DNA of 64,000 nucleotides from REEB76 sp049698775 (GTDB lineage Bacteria > Pseudomonadota > Gammaproteobacteria > Natronospirales > REEB76). Below are positions 7,861 to 16,915 of this stretch, one piece after another. The position numbers and the translations under genes were made by a program. The stretch is taken from the NCBI GenBank assembly GCA_049698775.1, contig JBAVYM010000058.1, forward strand, positions 26,986-90,985. The letters are read 5' to 3'. Position 1 is the stretch's first letter; every line of letters begins with the position of its first letter. The notes beneath the pieces are model-generated. The model was not told the DNA's origin. It worked only from the letters and a program-made list of their open reading frames with translations, and did no database searches.

Positions 7861-9501
7861 ATGGCCGGACCCACCAAGCTCAGACGCGATGCCGGTGTCA
7901 TCGGACTTTTGTACGCCAGCCTCGGCGCCATGATCGGCTCGGGCTGGTTGTTCGGACCATTGCATGCCGCTTTGCAGGCGGGGCCATGGAGCGTCTTCTC
8001 GTGGATTATCGGCGCCATCGCGGTGTTGTTCCTGGCATTCGTGTTCGCGGAACTGTCCACCATGTTCCCGAATTCCGGCGCGCTGGTGCACATGACCCAC
8101 GTCAGCCACGGCGATTTGGTGGGCAAGATCTGGACTTGGATCCTGTTTCTGGCCTTCGTCTCGGTGCCACCGGTCGAAGTCACTTCGGTTGTGACCTATG
8201 CCAACAATTACATACCCGGTCTGATTGTTCCCACCACTGGCATATTGACCCACTTTGGCACGATCGTCTCCATTATTCTTCTGGCGTTCGTAGTGGCGCT
8301 CAATTTCCTCGCGATCCGCATCGTCGTCGCCATCAACAGCGCGGCGACCTGGTGGAAAGTCATTATTCCAATCGCCACCATCGGCATTCTGATGGCCTAC
8401 TCCTTCCATCCCGGCAACATGACCGCATACGCTGCCAGCACCCCGATCAGCGGTATCTTCACTGCGGTGGCCACCGCCGGCATTATTTTCAGCTTCCTCG
8501 GTTTCCAGCAGGCGATTGCGCTCGCGGGCGAAACCCGTAATCCCGGGCGTTATATTCCGATCGCGTTGATCGGCTCGGTCATCATCTCCATGCTGATCTA
8601 CATCGGACTGCAGATCTCCTTTATCATCGCGCTCAAACCCACTGATATCGCCCAAGGCTGGGAGCATTTGCATTTCTCCGGCATGTTTGGCCCGCTCGCG
8701 GCCATCGCGGTCGCCGTGGGCGCGTTCTGGTGGGCGGTCATCCTGTACGTGGATGCCTTCGTGTCGCCGATGGGAACCGCATTCATATACGCCACCGCCA
8801 GTCCGCGCATCATCATGGCGGCCGGCGAAATGGGCAACGCGCCCAAACAGGTGATCAAGCTCAATCAGAGCGGCGTGCCATGGATCGGCCTGGTCATCAC
8901 CTGGATCGTCGGCGTGATCTTCTTCTTCCCGTTCCCCTCTTGGCAAAAACTGGTGTCCGCGGTTTCCCTTATTACGGTACTGTCTTACATGATCGGTCCG
9001 GTCATTCTGTTGCATCTGCGCCGTGTGCTGCCGGATGCAATGCGCCCTTTCCGCCTGCGGGCGGTTTATGCGGTTTCTGTTATCGCCTTCATTTTTTCCA
9101 ATTGGATCATTTACTGGACCGGATATGAGACTGTAAAAATTCTCTTCGGCCTGGTCGCGGTGTACGTGATCGTGTATCTGGCTTGGTACTTCATCAAACG
9201 CAAACCGCTTTCCCAGCTCGGCTGGCAGCAAGCTTGGTGGCTGCTGCCGTATTTCATCGGCATGTGGCTGATCAGCTGGTTCGGCCCCACCGGCGATATG
9301 GGCGGCATCGGCCTGTTCGGCTTCTTCACCGGCATGTGGATACTGGTCATTTTCAGCCTCATCATTCTCTGGCTTGCGCTTTTGTGCGGCCAAGGCACGG
9401 AAGCCGCACAGCGCGTCGCGGACCAAGTCAAAACCCTGGGATCACGCGGCACTGAAACACACAAAGGCACGGGCCACGCCGTCGAGGAAGCTATTTTTTG
9501 A
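7861..9501 (+). CDS. APC-family amino acid permease
   Basis: A 546-residue protein with about 12 membrane helices. It opens with the APC signature VIGLLYASLGAMIGSGWLFG and keeps the helix-6-type segment FLGFQQAIALAGETRNPGR. It should be a secondary transporter of amino acids or polyamines in the inner membrane, but the substrate cannot be read from the sequence. The tail is soluble (AAQRVADQVKTLGSRG). The start at ATG 7861 is preceded by CGGAG; the open frame further upstream belongs to overlapping genes. A strong hairpin terminator follows at 9571. A long antisense frame exists opposite this gene and is rejected as a shadow. Confidence 0.92.
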   Translation: MAGPTKLRRDAGVIGLLYASLGAMIGSGWLFGPLHAALQAGPWSVFSWIIGAIAVLFLAFVFAELSTMFPNSGALVHMTHVSHGDLVGKIWTWILFLAFVSVPPVEVTSVVTYANNYIPGLIVPTTGILTHFGTIVSIILLAFVVALNFLAIRIVVAINSAATWWKVIIPIATIGILMAYSFHPGNMTAYAASTPISGIFTAVATAGIIFSFLGFQQAIALAGETRNPGRYIPIALIGSVIISMLIYIGLQISFIIALKPTDIAQGWEHLHFSGMFGPLAAIAVAVGAFWWAVILYVDAFVSPMGTAFIYATASPRIIMAAGEMGNAPKQVIKLNQSGVPWIGLVITWIVGVIFFFPFPSWQKLVSAVSLITVLSYMIGPVILLHLRRVLPDAMRPFRLRAVYAVSVIAFIFSNWIIYWTGYETVKILFGLVAVYVIVYLAWYFIKRKPLSQLGWQQAWWLLPYFIGMWLISWFGPTGDMGGIGLFGFFTGMWILVIFSLIILWLALLCGQGTEAAQRVADQVKTLGSRGTETHKGTGHAVEEAIF

Positions 9502-9570
9502 GGTCAGACAGCGCAATCCGGATGTTTTGTCCATGAAACAAGCGCTCTGACACAGCGTTACCTGTTCATA

Positions 9571-9598
9571 GATGCCGGCTCCGAGCCGGCATCTTTTT
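9571..9598 (+). terminator. Rho-independent terminator after the APC permease
   Basis: The perfect stem GATGCCGGCT/AGCCGGCATC with a short loop is followed by five T (ATCTTTTTG). It lies 70 bases past the permease stop and just before the end of the convergent arfB gene. Confidence 0.86.
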
Positions 9599-9604
9599 GT
9601 CGTC

Positions 9605-10024
9605 TCAATCGTCGCGTGTTGAACGCCGCAAATGCTTCTTGTTGCTCTGTCGGCGTTTGCCCTCAAGTCGCCGACATTTGGAGGCGCGGGTCGGTCGCGT
9701 GGGTTTGCGTGGTTTGGGGGGTTCCACGGCGTGGCGAATCAGCGTCACCAGCCGCTCCACTGCATCCGCACGATTACGCTCCTGGGTGCGGAAACGCTGC
9801 GCGAAAATAACCAGCTCGCCGGATGAAGTGGTACGGCGCCCGCCAAGTTTCACGAGACGCTCGCGCACCTGCTCGGACAGTGAACGGCTGTGGGCAGCAT
9901 CGAAACGCAATTCCACCGCTGTCGCCACTTTATTCACATTTTGACCGCCGGGACCGGACGCCCGCACAAAACGGAACACCAATTCATCGTCACGCAATTG
10001 GATTTGGGAATTTATTTCAAGCAT
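9605..10024 (-). CDS. arfB: alternative ribosome-rescue factor / peptidyl-tRNA hydrolase ArfB
   Basis: A 139-residue protein with the class I release-factor catalytic domain: FVRASGPGGQNVNKVATAVE carries the GGQ motif (residues 26-28) that hydrolyses peptidyl-tRNA in the ribosome. The long basic tail (KPTRPTRASKCRRLEGKRRQ) fits the mRNA channel in ArfB/YaeJ proteins, and the length matches E. coli ArfB (140). No codon-recognition domain is present, as expected for a stalled-ribosome rescue factor. The ATG at 10024 has a weak Shine-Dalgarno sequence. The HD-GYP gene is upstream on the same strand, 16 bases away, so the two may be cotranscribed. Confidence 0.93.
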   Translation of the reverse strand: MLEINSQIQLRDDELVFRFVRASGPGGQNVNKVATAVELRFDAAHSRSLSEQVRERLVKLGGRRTTSSGELVIFAQRFRTQERNRADAVERLVTLIRHAVEPPKPRKPTRPTRASKCRRLEGKRRQSNKKHLRRSTRDD

Positions 10025-10040
10025 GCACGGCGTTTGGCGC

Positions 10041-11288
10041 TTAAACGCTGGCTTCCATTTCGGCGATGCGGCCCAGATCTATACCGTGCTCACGGCCATC
10101 CACCACGCGCTTAATTGACCATTTCGGTTCACTGCCGCCGGTCGCAGGCGTGGCCAGGTTGACCAAAGGCCGGCGCTCGTAAGGTTTGCCTTCCGCATCA
10201 CGGATCAACATGACAATAGGGCGCAGACGGCTGGCAGGGTTGGTGGACATGACGATACCCAAAACGCCCTTGTTCAATTCCACCAGGCTGCCGATGGGAT
10301 AAATACCGATGCAACGGATGAATTCCTGCATCATGTCTTCGCCAAAATCCCGTGGCGCCCAATGGAACATCATGTTGAGTCCGGTATGGGCTGGGATGCC
10401 CTCATGATAGACGCGGTTGCTGGTAATGTCATCGTAAACATCAGCAATGGCAACAATGCGCACATGCACGGGGATTTCTTCGCCCTTCAAGCCGAAAGGG
10501 TAACCTTGACCGCTGACCCTTTCATGATGCAACTGGATGATTTCGAGGCACTTCTCCGAGACATCCTTGTGCTTGCGCAAGATATTGAAGCCATCCACCG
10601 GGTGTTTCTTCATGATGTCAAATTCATCTTCGCTGAGCAGTCCTGGTTTATCGAGGATGGAAACCGGAGTGCGCATCTTGCCGATATCGTGCAACAGCGC
10701 ACCCAGCGCCAACTCCACAATGGAATCCTTCGATAAGCCCACATGCATGCCGAACACGATGGAGAGGATGCACACGTTCAGGCAATGGGAAGCCGTATAT
10801 TCGTGCTTGGTTTCAAGGTTGGTGAGCCACAGTGCGGCAGCCGGGTTGCCAATCGCGACATCCACCAGTTCCAGCGTCAATATGCGCGCTTCGCGGGTAT
10901 CCGCGCTGCGTCCGAACCGCACATCGCTCAACACGCGCTGCACATGTCGGTGCAACTTGCTGCGGCTAGCGAGCACCTTGCGCATGTCCTGGCGGAAACT
11001 TTCCCGCCCCCGCCAGCCCAAGCCGGTGAGGTCGGTACGCGCCATGGTCACGGTTGCAGGGCGGGTGGAGTCCTCGCGGGCGGTCTTGCGTCCGGAATGG
11101 GGGGTAGCCCGGCTGGTAGCCCGGGCATCGTCTATGTAAACGTACTCACAGGTTTTCTGCAGCGTGACCAACTGCTCTTGCGATTCCACCGGAAAACCCT
11201 GAAAGGGAAACGGGCTTTCCAGCCACGGGCGGTCCAGCTCCGTCACATACATGCCCAATTGAAGCTCGGAAACAGGAATCTTTCTCAT
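10041..11288 (-). CDS. HD-GYP domain cyclic di-GMP phosphodiesterase with DUF3391
   Basis: A 415-residue protein. The N-terminal DUF3391 segment begins MRKIPVSELQLGMYVTELDR. The HD-GYP domain follows, with ALLHDIGKMRTP (HD pair), HHERVSGQGYPFGLKGEEIP (HHE...GxGYP) and ADVYDDITSNRVYHEG. Such proteins hydrolyse cyclic di-GMP to GMP with a di- or tri-iron centre. No receiver or membrane segment is seen, so it is probably cytosolic. The start is ATG 11288, where family similarity begins. With the GGDEF protein at 6102 it gives opposing cyclic di-GMP activities within 5 kb. Confidence 0.92.
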   Translation of the reverse strand: MRKIPVSELQLGMYVTELDRPWLESPFPFQGFPVESQEQLVTLQKTCEYVYIDDARATSRATPHSGRKTAREDSTRPATVTMARTDLTGLGWRGRESFRQDMRKVLASRSKLHRHVQRVLSDVRFGRSADTREARILTLELVDVAIGNPAAALWLTNLETKHEYTASHCLNVCILSIVFGMHVGLSKDSIVELALGALLHDIGKMRTPVSILDKPGLLSEDEFDIMKKHPVDGFNILRKHKDVSEKCLEIIQLHHERVSGQGYPFGLKGEEIPVHVRIVAIADVYDDITSNRVYHEGIPAHTGLNMMFHWAPRDFGEDMMQEFIRCIGIYPIGSLVELNKGVLGIVMSTNPASRLRPIVMLIRDAEGKPYERRPLVNLATPATGGSEPKWSIKRVVDGREHGIDLGRIAEMEASV

Positions 11289-11612
11289 GATGTGCTCATT
11301 ATGCCAGCCGCAAATGCCCATCGGCGGGGTGTTTTAACAGACGCAGACCCCTTGGCCAGCCCCCGGCCGGCACCTCTACCCACTTGGTTCGGAACACACT
11401 ATACTAATAGGCTGCCGGCCTACCTGCCGGTGGGTTGGGTATGTCCAATCCGAAGGATCGCAGAAATACCAAAGGGATTAATGCTGGGCCAGAAATCTGG
11501 TCAACGAGCACGCACACACTGCGTTTTGGGTGCGGACGGGTTGATTTGACTTGACCTGCCCAAGTTTTGGCATCGTGGTTTTACAACATTAAACTAGTTA
11601 CGGAGTACTCAG
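11289..11612. other. 324-base intergenic region between divergent genes
   Basis: This gap separates the HD-GYP gene (-) from the small Lys-rich secreted protein (+). Apart from the candidate promoter at 11567-11595 I see short GC-rich inverted pieces (GCCGGC near 11413) and no convincing RNA gene or further coding frame. Confidence 0.5.
11567..11595 (+). promoter_or_regulatory. candidate sigma-70 promoter for the small Lys-rich protein
   Basis: TTGGCA (11567-11572), a 17-base spacer and TAAACT (11590-11595) lie just ahead of the gene at 11613. The implied leader is only about 11 bases with CGGAG inside it, so the call is tentative. Confidence 0.3.
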
Positions 11613-11867
11613 ATGAAACGTCAGATATTGGTTGGTTTGATTGCCGGTTCGCTGTTCGCGTTCGCTGGCATGGCAGTAGCCCAGGGCACCCCGGCACAAC
11701 CCGGCGACCAGGCTCCGGCTCCCGCTGCCACTGCTCCCGCGAAGAAAGAGACAGCCAAACATGAAGAGCATAAGAAGATGGAACATCACAAGAAGTGGTC
11801 TAAAAAGAGCACTCACAAGGCGAAGAAAGAAAAGACCGAAGCGCCGGCCGCGCATACCAAGAAGTAA
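11613..11867 (+). CDS. small secreted Lys/His/Ala-rich protein
   Basis: An 84-residue protein. The signal peptide MKRQILVGLIAGSLFAFAGM ends with a probable cleavage after AVAQ/AVA, releasing a Pro/Ala linker and then a very basic tail of Lys, His and Glu (KHEEHKKMEHHKKWSKKS). There are no Cys and no predicted globular core. Similar small Lys-rich periplasmic proteins are common in proteobacteria but uncharacterised; binding to anionic surface polymers or metals is only a guess. The CGGAG site and the terminator right after it mark it as a single-gene unit. Confidence 0.8.
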   Translation: MKRQILVGLIAGSLFAFAGMAVAQGTPAQPGDQAPAPAATAPAKKETAKHEEHKKMEHHKKWSKKSTHKAKKEKTEAPAAHTKK

Positions 11868-11916
11868 TCGGTTTCAAGGACAGGGGTGGGAGCCAATTCC
11901 TGCCCGGTTTAAGCAT

Positions 11917-11945
11917 AAGGCGCGGAGTGATCCGCGCCTTTTTTA
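11917..11945 (+). terminator. Rho-independent terminator after the small secreted protein
   Basis: The perfect stem AAGGCGCGGA/TCCGCGCCTT with loop GTGA is followed by a run of T (11939-11944). The T run overlaps the last codon of the convergent lexA gene. Confidence 0.87.
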
Positions 11946-12575
11946 ATTCTGGGTGCCCGGCGTGCCGCTCTGGCCGGCCGCAACGCTATTGCGGATTACC
12001 CCCACCACCACCCCTTCCAGCACCAGTGCCGGGCTGCCCGTATCAACAACAATGGGCTGGAAATCGGGGTTTTCCGGCATCAACCAGACCTGGGAACCCT
12101 TGAGGCGGTAGCGCTTAACCGTCACTTCATCTCCGACCCGTGCCACCACAATCTGGCCGTTATAAACGTCCGGAGATCGGTGCACGGCCAGGAGATCACC
12201 ATCCAGGATGCCGGCATCACGCATGCTCATGCCGCGCACGCGCAACAAGTAATGGGCTTTGGGATGAAACAGCGTTGGATCGAGCCGGTAACGGCCTTCC
12301 ACGTGTTCCTGAGCGAGAATAGGACTGCCCGCCGCTACCCGGCCGACTACCGGGAGACCGGGAGGATCGGTAATACGGATTCCCCGGGCAGCGCCGGGCA
12401 GTAGCTCAATCATACCCTTTCGGGCCAGGACACGCAGATGGTCTTCTGCGGCATTGGGAGATTTGAAACCCAGCTTCCGGGCGATTTCCGCGCGGGTAGG
12501 CGGCATCCCGGATTCATCCATAACATCTTGAATTAAATCAAGAACCTGTCTTTGCCGCGTCGTAAGTTCTGACAT
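11943..12575 (-). CDS. lexA: SOS-response repressor and self-cleaving protease LexA
   Basis: A 210-residue protein with the full LexA layout: winged-helix N-domain (TTRQRQVLDLIQDVMDESG, then PPTRAEIARKLGFKSPNAAE), cleavage site Ala82-Gly83 in VAAGSP, catalytic Ser117 in RGMSMRDAG and Lys154 in VTVKRY. It represses DNA-damage genes and cleaves itself when RecA filaments form. Its own operator and promoter lie directly upstream. The C-terminus has a short extension (VAAGQSGTPGTQN) beyond the E. coli end. It converges on the small Lys-rich gene through the terminator at 11917. Confidence 0.96.
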   Translation of the reverse strand: MSELTTRQRQVLDLIQDVMDESGMPPTRAEIARKLGFKSPNAAEDHLRVLARKGMIELLPGAARGIRITDPPGLPVVGRVAAGSPILAQEHVEGRYRLDPTLFHPKAHYLLRVRGMSMRDAGILDGDLLAVHRSPDVYNGQIVVARVGDEVTVKRYRLKGSQVWLMPENPDFQPIVVDTGSPALVLEGVVVGVIRNSVAAGQSGTPGTQN

Positions 12576-12591
12576 GCGTGGTAATCATAAA

Positions 12592-12633
12592 CTGTATGCA
12601 CATACAGTATATGTGCTTTCGATCCGCCGTCAA
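12592..12633 (-). promoter_or_regulatory. lexA promoter with overlapping LexA box
   Basis: On the minus strand TTGACG (12633-12628), a 16-base spacer and TATACT (12611-12606) form a good sigma-70 promoter. The perfect palindrome CTGTATGTGCATACAG (12607-12592), the CTGT-N8-ACAG SOS box, overlaps the end of the -10 by two bases and lies 16 bases before the lexA ATG. This shows lexA autorepression directly in the sequence. Confidence 0.87.
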
Positions 12634-12749
12634 GCCACATACCCGGGCACCCGCCGCGTCCAACCCACGACTTGGCGAAAGCCTGCTGCTTTATTACCCG
12701 ATCCCCAGCAGATCTTGCTGAAGAGCGGTTATGGGCGCGTGCAGCACGG

Positions 12750-13409
12750 TTAACGCCCTACTTCGCTGGTTTCGATGACTTCCTCTTCCTGTTTTGCTGC
12801 GGCGATCCAATCCTGCACGGCCGGATGGGCCTGGGTGGCGATTACATACGCCTGTGCAGTGTGATCAAGTTTGATGCCATAGGTAACAAAGCGCAGCGCC
12901 ACTGGAATGTACATGGCATCGGCAATGGAAAACCGGCCGAACAGCCAGGCCCCGCCCTGGCCATATCGCTCGCGGCAACCGCGCCAGATCTCCAGAACCC
13001 GTGCGATCTCGGCCTCCAGCTCCGGCGACATGGCCACCTGCCGGCCGCTGGCGCGGCAGTTGAACGGCAACTGCTTGCGAATGGTCATGAAACCGGAGTG
13101 CATTTCAGCGCTTGCCGAGCGTGCCAGCGCGCGCGCCGTGGCGTCTTCCGGCCAGAGTTTCGCAGTGGGAAATTTCTCCGCCAGGTATTCGCAAATGGCG
13201 AGGGAGTCCCAGATGGCCAGACTGCCATGCTTCAGCAGGGGGACCTTGCCGGTAGGCGAGTACTTGCGAACCGTCGGTTTGAATTCGGGCGTGTCCATGG
13301 CGAGCCGGATTTCGGTGAACGGCACGCCGGTGTGCTTGAGCGCCAACCAGGCGCGAAAAGACCAGGACGAATACGCTTTGTTGCCGATGATCAGTTCGAA
13401 ATCGTTCAT
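12750..13409 (-). CDS. glutathione S-transferase family protein
   Basis: A 219-residue two-domain GST. The N-terminal thioredoxin-like part has NKAYSSWSFRAWLALKHTG, whose Ser is the likely glutathione-activating residue as in Zeta-type enzymes, then GKVPLLKHGSLAIWDSLAIC, the Pro and Ser-Leu-Ala pattern that holds glutathione. The C-terminal helical domain includes WLFGRFSIADAMYIPVALRF, with the conserved capping Asp. It probably conjugates or isomerises small electrophiles in the cytosol; the substrate is unknown. ATG 13409 is chosen because GGAG lies 6 bases upstream; GTG 13421 is the alternative. Confidence 0.88.
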   Translation of the reverse strand: MNDFELIIGNKAYSSWSFRAWLALKHTGVPFTEIRLAMDTPEFKPTVRKYSPTGKVPLLKHGSLAIWDSLAICEYLAEKFPTAKLWPEDATARALARSASAEMHSGFMTIRKQLPFNCRASGRQVAMSPELEAEIARVLEIWRGCRERYGQGGAWLFGRFSIADAMYIPVALRFVTYGIKLDHTAQAYVIATQAHPAVQDWIAAAKQEEEVIETSEVGR

Positions 13410-13466
13410 CTCATTCTCCACTACGTGTATCAGAATAATGCCAATTCAAAAGTGTGTTGATGCGCG

Positions 13467-14459
13467 TCAACGATTGACGGTGTTCATGTCAGCATAACGG
13501 TTACCGGAAGCGGCGCCTTTGGGAAACGTCGCATCAATACGTTGCAAGTCGCTTTGACTTAGCTGCACTTTAAGCGCCGCGGTATTTTCCTCAAGATACC
13601 TGCGCTGCTTGGTGCCGGGAATGGGTACGATGTCCGCGCCCTGATACAGCAACCAGGCAAGTGCCACTTGCGAAGCCTGCACGCCCTTTTCTCGTGCCAT
13701 ATCCTGTACATGCTGCGCCAGCGTGAGATTCTTGCGGAAATTCTCGCCCTGGAAACGCGGATGGTTGCGTCGCCAGTCGTCTTCCGGCAGGTCTTCCGGG
13801 CTCCGGAATCGGCCGGTGAGAAAACCGCGTCCCAGCGGACTGTAGGCCACAAAACCAATGCCGAGTTCGCGTACGGTCGGCAGGATTTCATCCTCCGGAT
13901 CGCGGCTCCACAGTGAGTATTCGGTTTGCAGCGCGCTGATGGGATGCACCTTGTAGGCGCGGCGAATGGTGGCGGGCGCCGCCTCCGACAGGCCCAGATA
14001 TTTTACCTTGCCGGCCTTCACCAGTTCGGCCATGGCGCCCACGGTGTCCTCGATGGGCGTGTTCAGGTCCACGCGGTGCTGGTAGTAGAGATCAATGTAT
14101 TCCACGCCCAGGCGTTTCAGAGAGGCATCGCAACAGGCGCGCACGTAGTCGGGACGGCCGTTGACGCCCAGAAATTTTCCATCGTCGGTCCGTTGATTGC
14201 CGAACTTGGTTGCAAGGACAACTTTGTCGCGCTGGTTCCTGACGGCTTTGCCCACCAACAGTTCGTTGGTGAACGGACCGTACATATCCGCGGTGTCCAG
14301 GAAATTGACGCCCAGCTCCAGCGCGCGATGAATCGTGGCAATGGACTCGGCCTCGCTGCCGCCCGCATAAAAGTCCGACATACCCATGCAGCCGAGACCC
14401 AAGGCGGAAACCTTGAGCCCCTGCCGGCCGAGTTGGCGTTGTGGTAATGCAGCACTCAT
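13467..14459 (-). CDS. aldo/keto reductase
   Basis: A 330-residue NADPH-dependent reductase of the AKR fold. The catalytic set is visible: Asp55 and Tyr60 in NFLDTADMYGPFTNE, Lys85 in VVLATKFGNQ, and His in YIDLYYQHRVDLNTPIE. The cofactor end has IVPIPGTKQRRYLEENTAA. It resembles the YhdN/AKR13-like group that reduces aldehydes. AGGAGG precedes the ATG at 14459. The copA gene is upstream in genome order but ends 53 bases away, so separate promoters are possible. The physiological substrate is not evident. Confidence 0.92.
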   Translation of the reverse strand: MSAALPQRQLGRQGLKVSALGLGCMGMSDFYAGGSEAESIATIHRALELGVNFLDTADMYGPFTNELLVGKAVRNQRDKVVLATKFGNQRTDDGKFLGVNGRPDYVRACCDASLKRLGVEYIDLYYQHRVDLNTPIEDTVGAMAELVKAGKVKYLGLSEAAPATIRRAYKVHPISALQTEYSLWSRDPEDEILPTVRELGIGFVAYSPLGRGFLTGRFRSPEDLPEDDWRRNHPRFQGENFRKNLTLAQHVQDMAREKGVQASQVALAWLLYQGADIVPIPGTKQRRYLEENTAALKVQLSQSDLQRIDATFPKGAASGNRYADMNTVNR

Positions 14460-14512
14460 GGCAACCCTCCTGAATCAAAAACAGAAGCCATGATTTTACG
14501 CGCTTGGCCGTG

Positions 14513-16894
14513 TCAAAGTCTGGCGTAGCGCAGACGCAAGGCGTTGGCGACCACCGACACCGAGCTGAACGACATGGCCACGGCCGCAATCATGGGCGAC
14601 AACAGCCAGCCGAAGAACGGATACAGCACGCCGGCGGCGATGGGTACGCCGACTGAGTTGTAGGCAAACGCCCAGAACAGGTTTTGTTTGATATTGGCCA
14701 CCGTGGCCTGCGACAGCCGCCGCGCCCGCAGAATGGCGCGCAGATCACCTTTCACCAGCGTCACCGCCGCGGTTTCCATGGCGATGTCGGTGCCGGTGCC
14801 CATGGCGATGCCCACGTCGGCCGTGGCCAACGCTGGCGCGTCGTTCACACCGTCACCCGCCATGGCCACATGCCGGCCCTGCGACTTGAAACGCTGCACC
14901 GTCTCGGCCTTGCCTTCAGGCGACACACCCGCGATGACTTCGTCCACGCCCACGGACTTCGCTACCGCGCGTGCCGTGGTTTCGTTGTCGCCCGTCACCA
15001 TGACCACATGCAGGCCAGCTTTTTGCAAGCCCGCAATGGCCTCAGCCGTCGTGGCCTTTACGGGATCGGCCACGGCGATAAAGCCCGCAGCGGCGCCGTC
15101 CACAAGCACGTACATGACCGTCGCGCCTTGCGTTCGCTGTGCCTGCGCTTTTACAGCCAATGCTGTCACGTCCACACCCAGGGCCAGCGCGAGCTTGTCG
15201 TTGCCCAGACCCACGTGCCGGCCCTCCACGCTGCCTTGCACGCCCTGGCCCGTCACCGACTCGAATCCCGTTGCTTTGACAAGCGTGAGCGTGCGTTCCT
15301 GCGCAGCCGCCACAATGGCCGCCGCCAGTGGATGTTCGCTCTGGCTCTCCAGCGCCGCAGCCAGTGCCAGCGATTCGTCTTGGGATAAGCTGCCAGCCAC
15401 CTCTACCGCCACCACTTCTGGTTTGCCTTCCGTAAGCGTGCCGGTCTTGTCCACCAGCAGCGTGTCCACGCGCCGCAGAGTTTCCACCGCCTCGGCATTG
15501 CGGAACAACACACCCGTCTGTGCACCCTTGCCCATGGCCACCATGATTGACATGGGGGTGGCAAGCCCGAGCGCGCAAGGACAGGCGATGATCAGCACCG
15601 CCACGGAATTTACCAGCGCATGGGGAAAAGCCGGTACCGGCCCGACGAAATACCAAACAATGAAAGTGATGATGGCAATCAGAATTACCGTCGGCACAAA
15701 CCAACCTGCTACTTTGTCCGCGAGTGATTGAATCGGCGCGCGGCTGCGCTGTGCCGCGGCCACCTGCGCCACGATACGCGCCAGCAGCGTATCAGCGCCG
15801 ATTTTTTCCGCGTGCATCACCAGACTACCGCGGCCGTTGAGCGTGCCGCCCGTCACCCGGTCGCCGATGCGTTTTTCCACCGGCAGCGATTCACCGGTCA
15901 CCATGGATTCATCCACGGCGCTCGCGCCATCTTCCACTACGCCATCCACCGGTAATTTCTCGCCAGGCCGCACCCGCAGCCGGTCGCCGACATGCACATG
16001 CGCGAGCGGTACATCTTCCTCGCTGCCGTCGGCATTGATGCGGCGCGCGACCGGCGGCGCCAAATCGAGCAGGGCGCGTATAGCGGAGGAAGTGGAATGG
16101 CGCGCGCGCAGCTGCAGCACCTCGCCCAGCAGCACCAGCACAGTGATGACGGCGGCCGACTCGAAATACACCGGCAGCAAGCCGTCCGCCATATAGAAAG
16201 TTCCCGGAAACATTTCCGGGAATACCAGCGTCACCACGCTGTACACATACGCCACGGCCACGCCCAGACCGATCAGCGTGTACATGTTTAGGCTGCGGTT
16301 GACGAGCGAGTGCCAGGCACGCACAAAGAACGGCCAGCCGCCCCAGATCACCACCGGCGTCGCCAATGCAAATTCGATCACGTTCCATGGCAGCTCAGGC
16401 AGATGCCGCAACCACTCCAGCATGAACATTTCGCGCATGGCGATGATGACCAGCGGCACGGTGAGCGCCACGCTGATCCAGAAACGCCAAGTCATGGAGC
16501 GCAATTCCGGGTTCGTCTCTTCCATCTGCGCCGGCAACACTGGTTCCAGCGCCATACCGCAAATCGGGCAAGCGCCCGGCGCGTTGCGCACGATCTCTGG
16601 GTGCATCGGACAGGTCCATTGCTGCTTGCCGGACGCGGATACCTGCGCAACAGGCGCACTGGAATGCGCATGCTCGTGCACATGCCAAGCCGGCGCAGGA
16701 CGCACACGGCCGGCATACGTCTGCGGCGATTTCAGAAACTTTTCACGGCAGCCCGCGGAACAGAAGTAATACGTTTGCCCCTGATGCTCGGCATGATACG
16801 GGCTATCGGCCTGCACGTGCATGCCGCATACCGGATCGTGCAACTCGTTCCGAACAGAACCGGCGACAACAGGGCCGTGACCACAATCAGCCAT
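14513..16894 (-). CDS. copA: copper-exporting P1B-type ATPase with YHS and heavy-metal-binding domains
   Basis: A 793-residue pump. In order: a YHS domain (DPVCGMHVQADSPYH, YYFCSAGCREKF; about residues 18-60), a metal-binding segment WTCPMHPEIV...CPICGMALEP (about 93-122), eight membrane helices, the ion site ACPCALGLATP (about 437), the phosphorylation motif DKTGTLTEG (about 480), and GDGVNDAPALA in the hinge. The CPC motif marks monovalent copper or silver export. The usual N-terminal HMA domains are absent, replaced by the YHS and CPMHP units. AAGGAGATG precedes the ATG at 16894. It follows the csoR-like repressor by 21 bases, giving a two-gene metal-response operon. Confidence 0.94.
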   Translation of the reverse strand: MADCGHGPVVAGSVRNELHDPVCGMHVQADSPYHAEHQGQTYYFCSAGCREKFLKSPQTYAGRVRPAPAWHVHEHAHSSAPVAQVSASGKQQWTCPMHPEIVRNAPGACPICGMALEPVLPAQMEETNPELRSMTWRFWISVALTVPLVIIAMREMFMLEWLRHLPELPWNVIEFALATPVVIWGGWPFFVRAWHSLVNRSLNMYTLIGLGVAVAYVYSVVTLVFPEMFPGTFYMADGLLPVYFESAAVITVLVLLGEVLQLRARHSTSSAIRALLDLAPPVARRINADGSEEDVPLAHVHVGDRLRVRPGEKLPVDGVVEDGASAVDESMVTGESLPVEKRIGDRVTGGTLNGRGSLVMHAEKIGADTLLARIVAQVAAAQRSRAPIQSLADKVAGWFVPTVILIAIITFIVWYFVGPVPAFPHALVNSVAVLIIACPCALGLATPMSIMVAMGKGAQTGVLFRNAEAVETLRRVDTLLVDKTGTLTEGKPEVVAVEVAGSLSQDESLALAAALESQSEHPLAAAIVAAAQERTLTLVKATGFESVTGQGVQGSVEGRHVGLGNDKLALALGVDVTALAVKAQAQRTQGATVMYVLVDGAAAGFIAVADPVKATTAEAIAGLQKAGLHVVMVTGDNETTARAVAKSVGVDEVIAGVSPEGKAETVQRFKSQGRHVAMAGDGVNDAPALATADVGIAMGTGTDIAMETAAVTLVKGDLRAILRARRLSQATVANIKQNLFWAFAYNSVGVPIAAGVLYPFFGWLLSPMIAAVAMSFSSVSVVANALRLRYARL

Positions 16895-16915
16895 GAGACA
16901 TCTCCTTCAGTAGCA

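Noticed and set aside
7795..9426. A 543-codon open frame on the minus strand
   Set aside because: It is antisense to the clear APC permease, and its translation is His/Asp/Arg-rich without any family resemblance; a codon-bias shadow.
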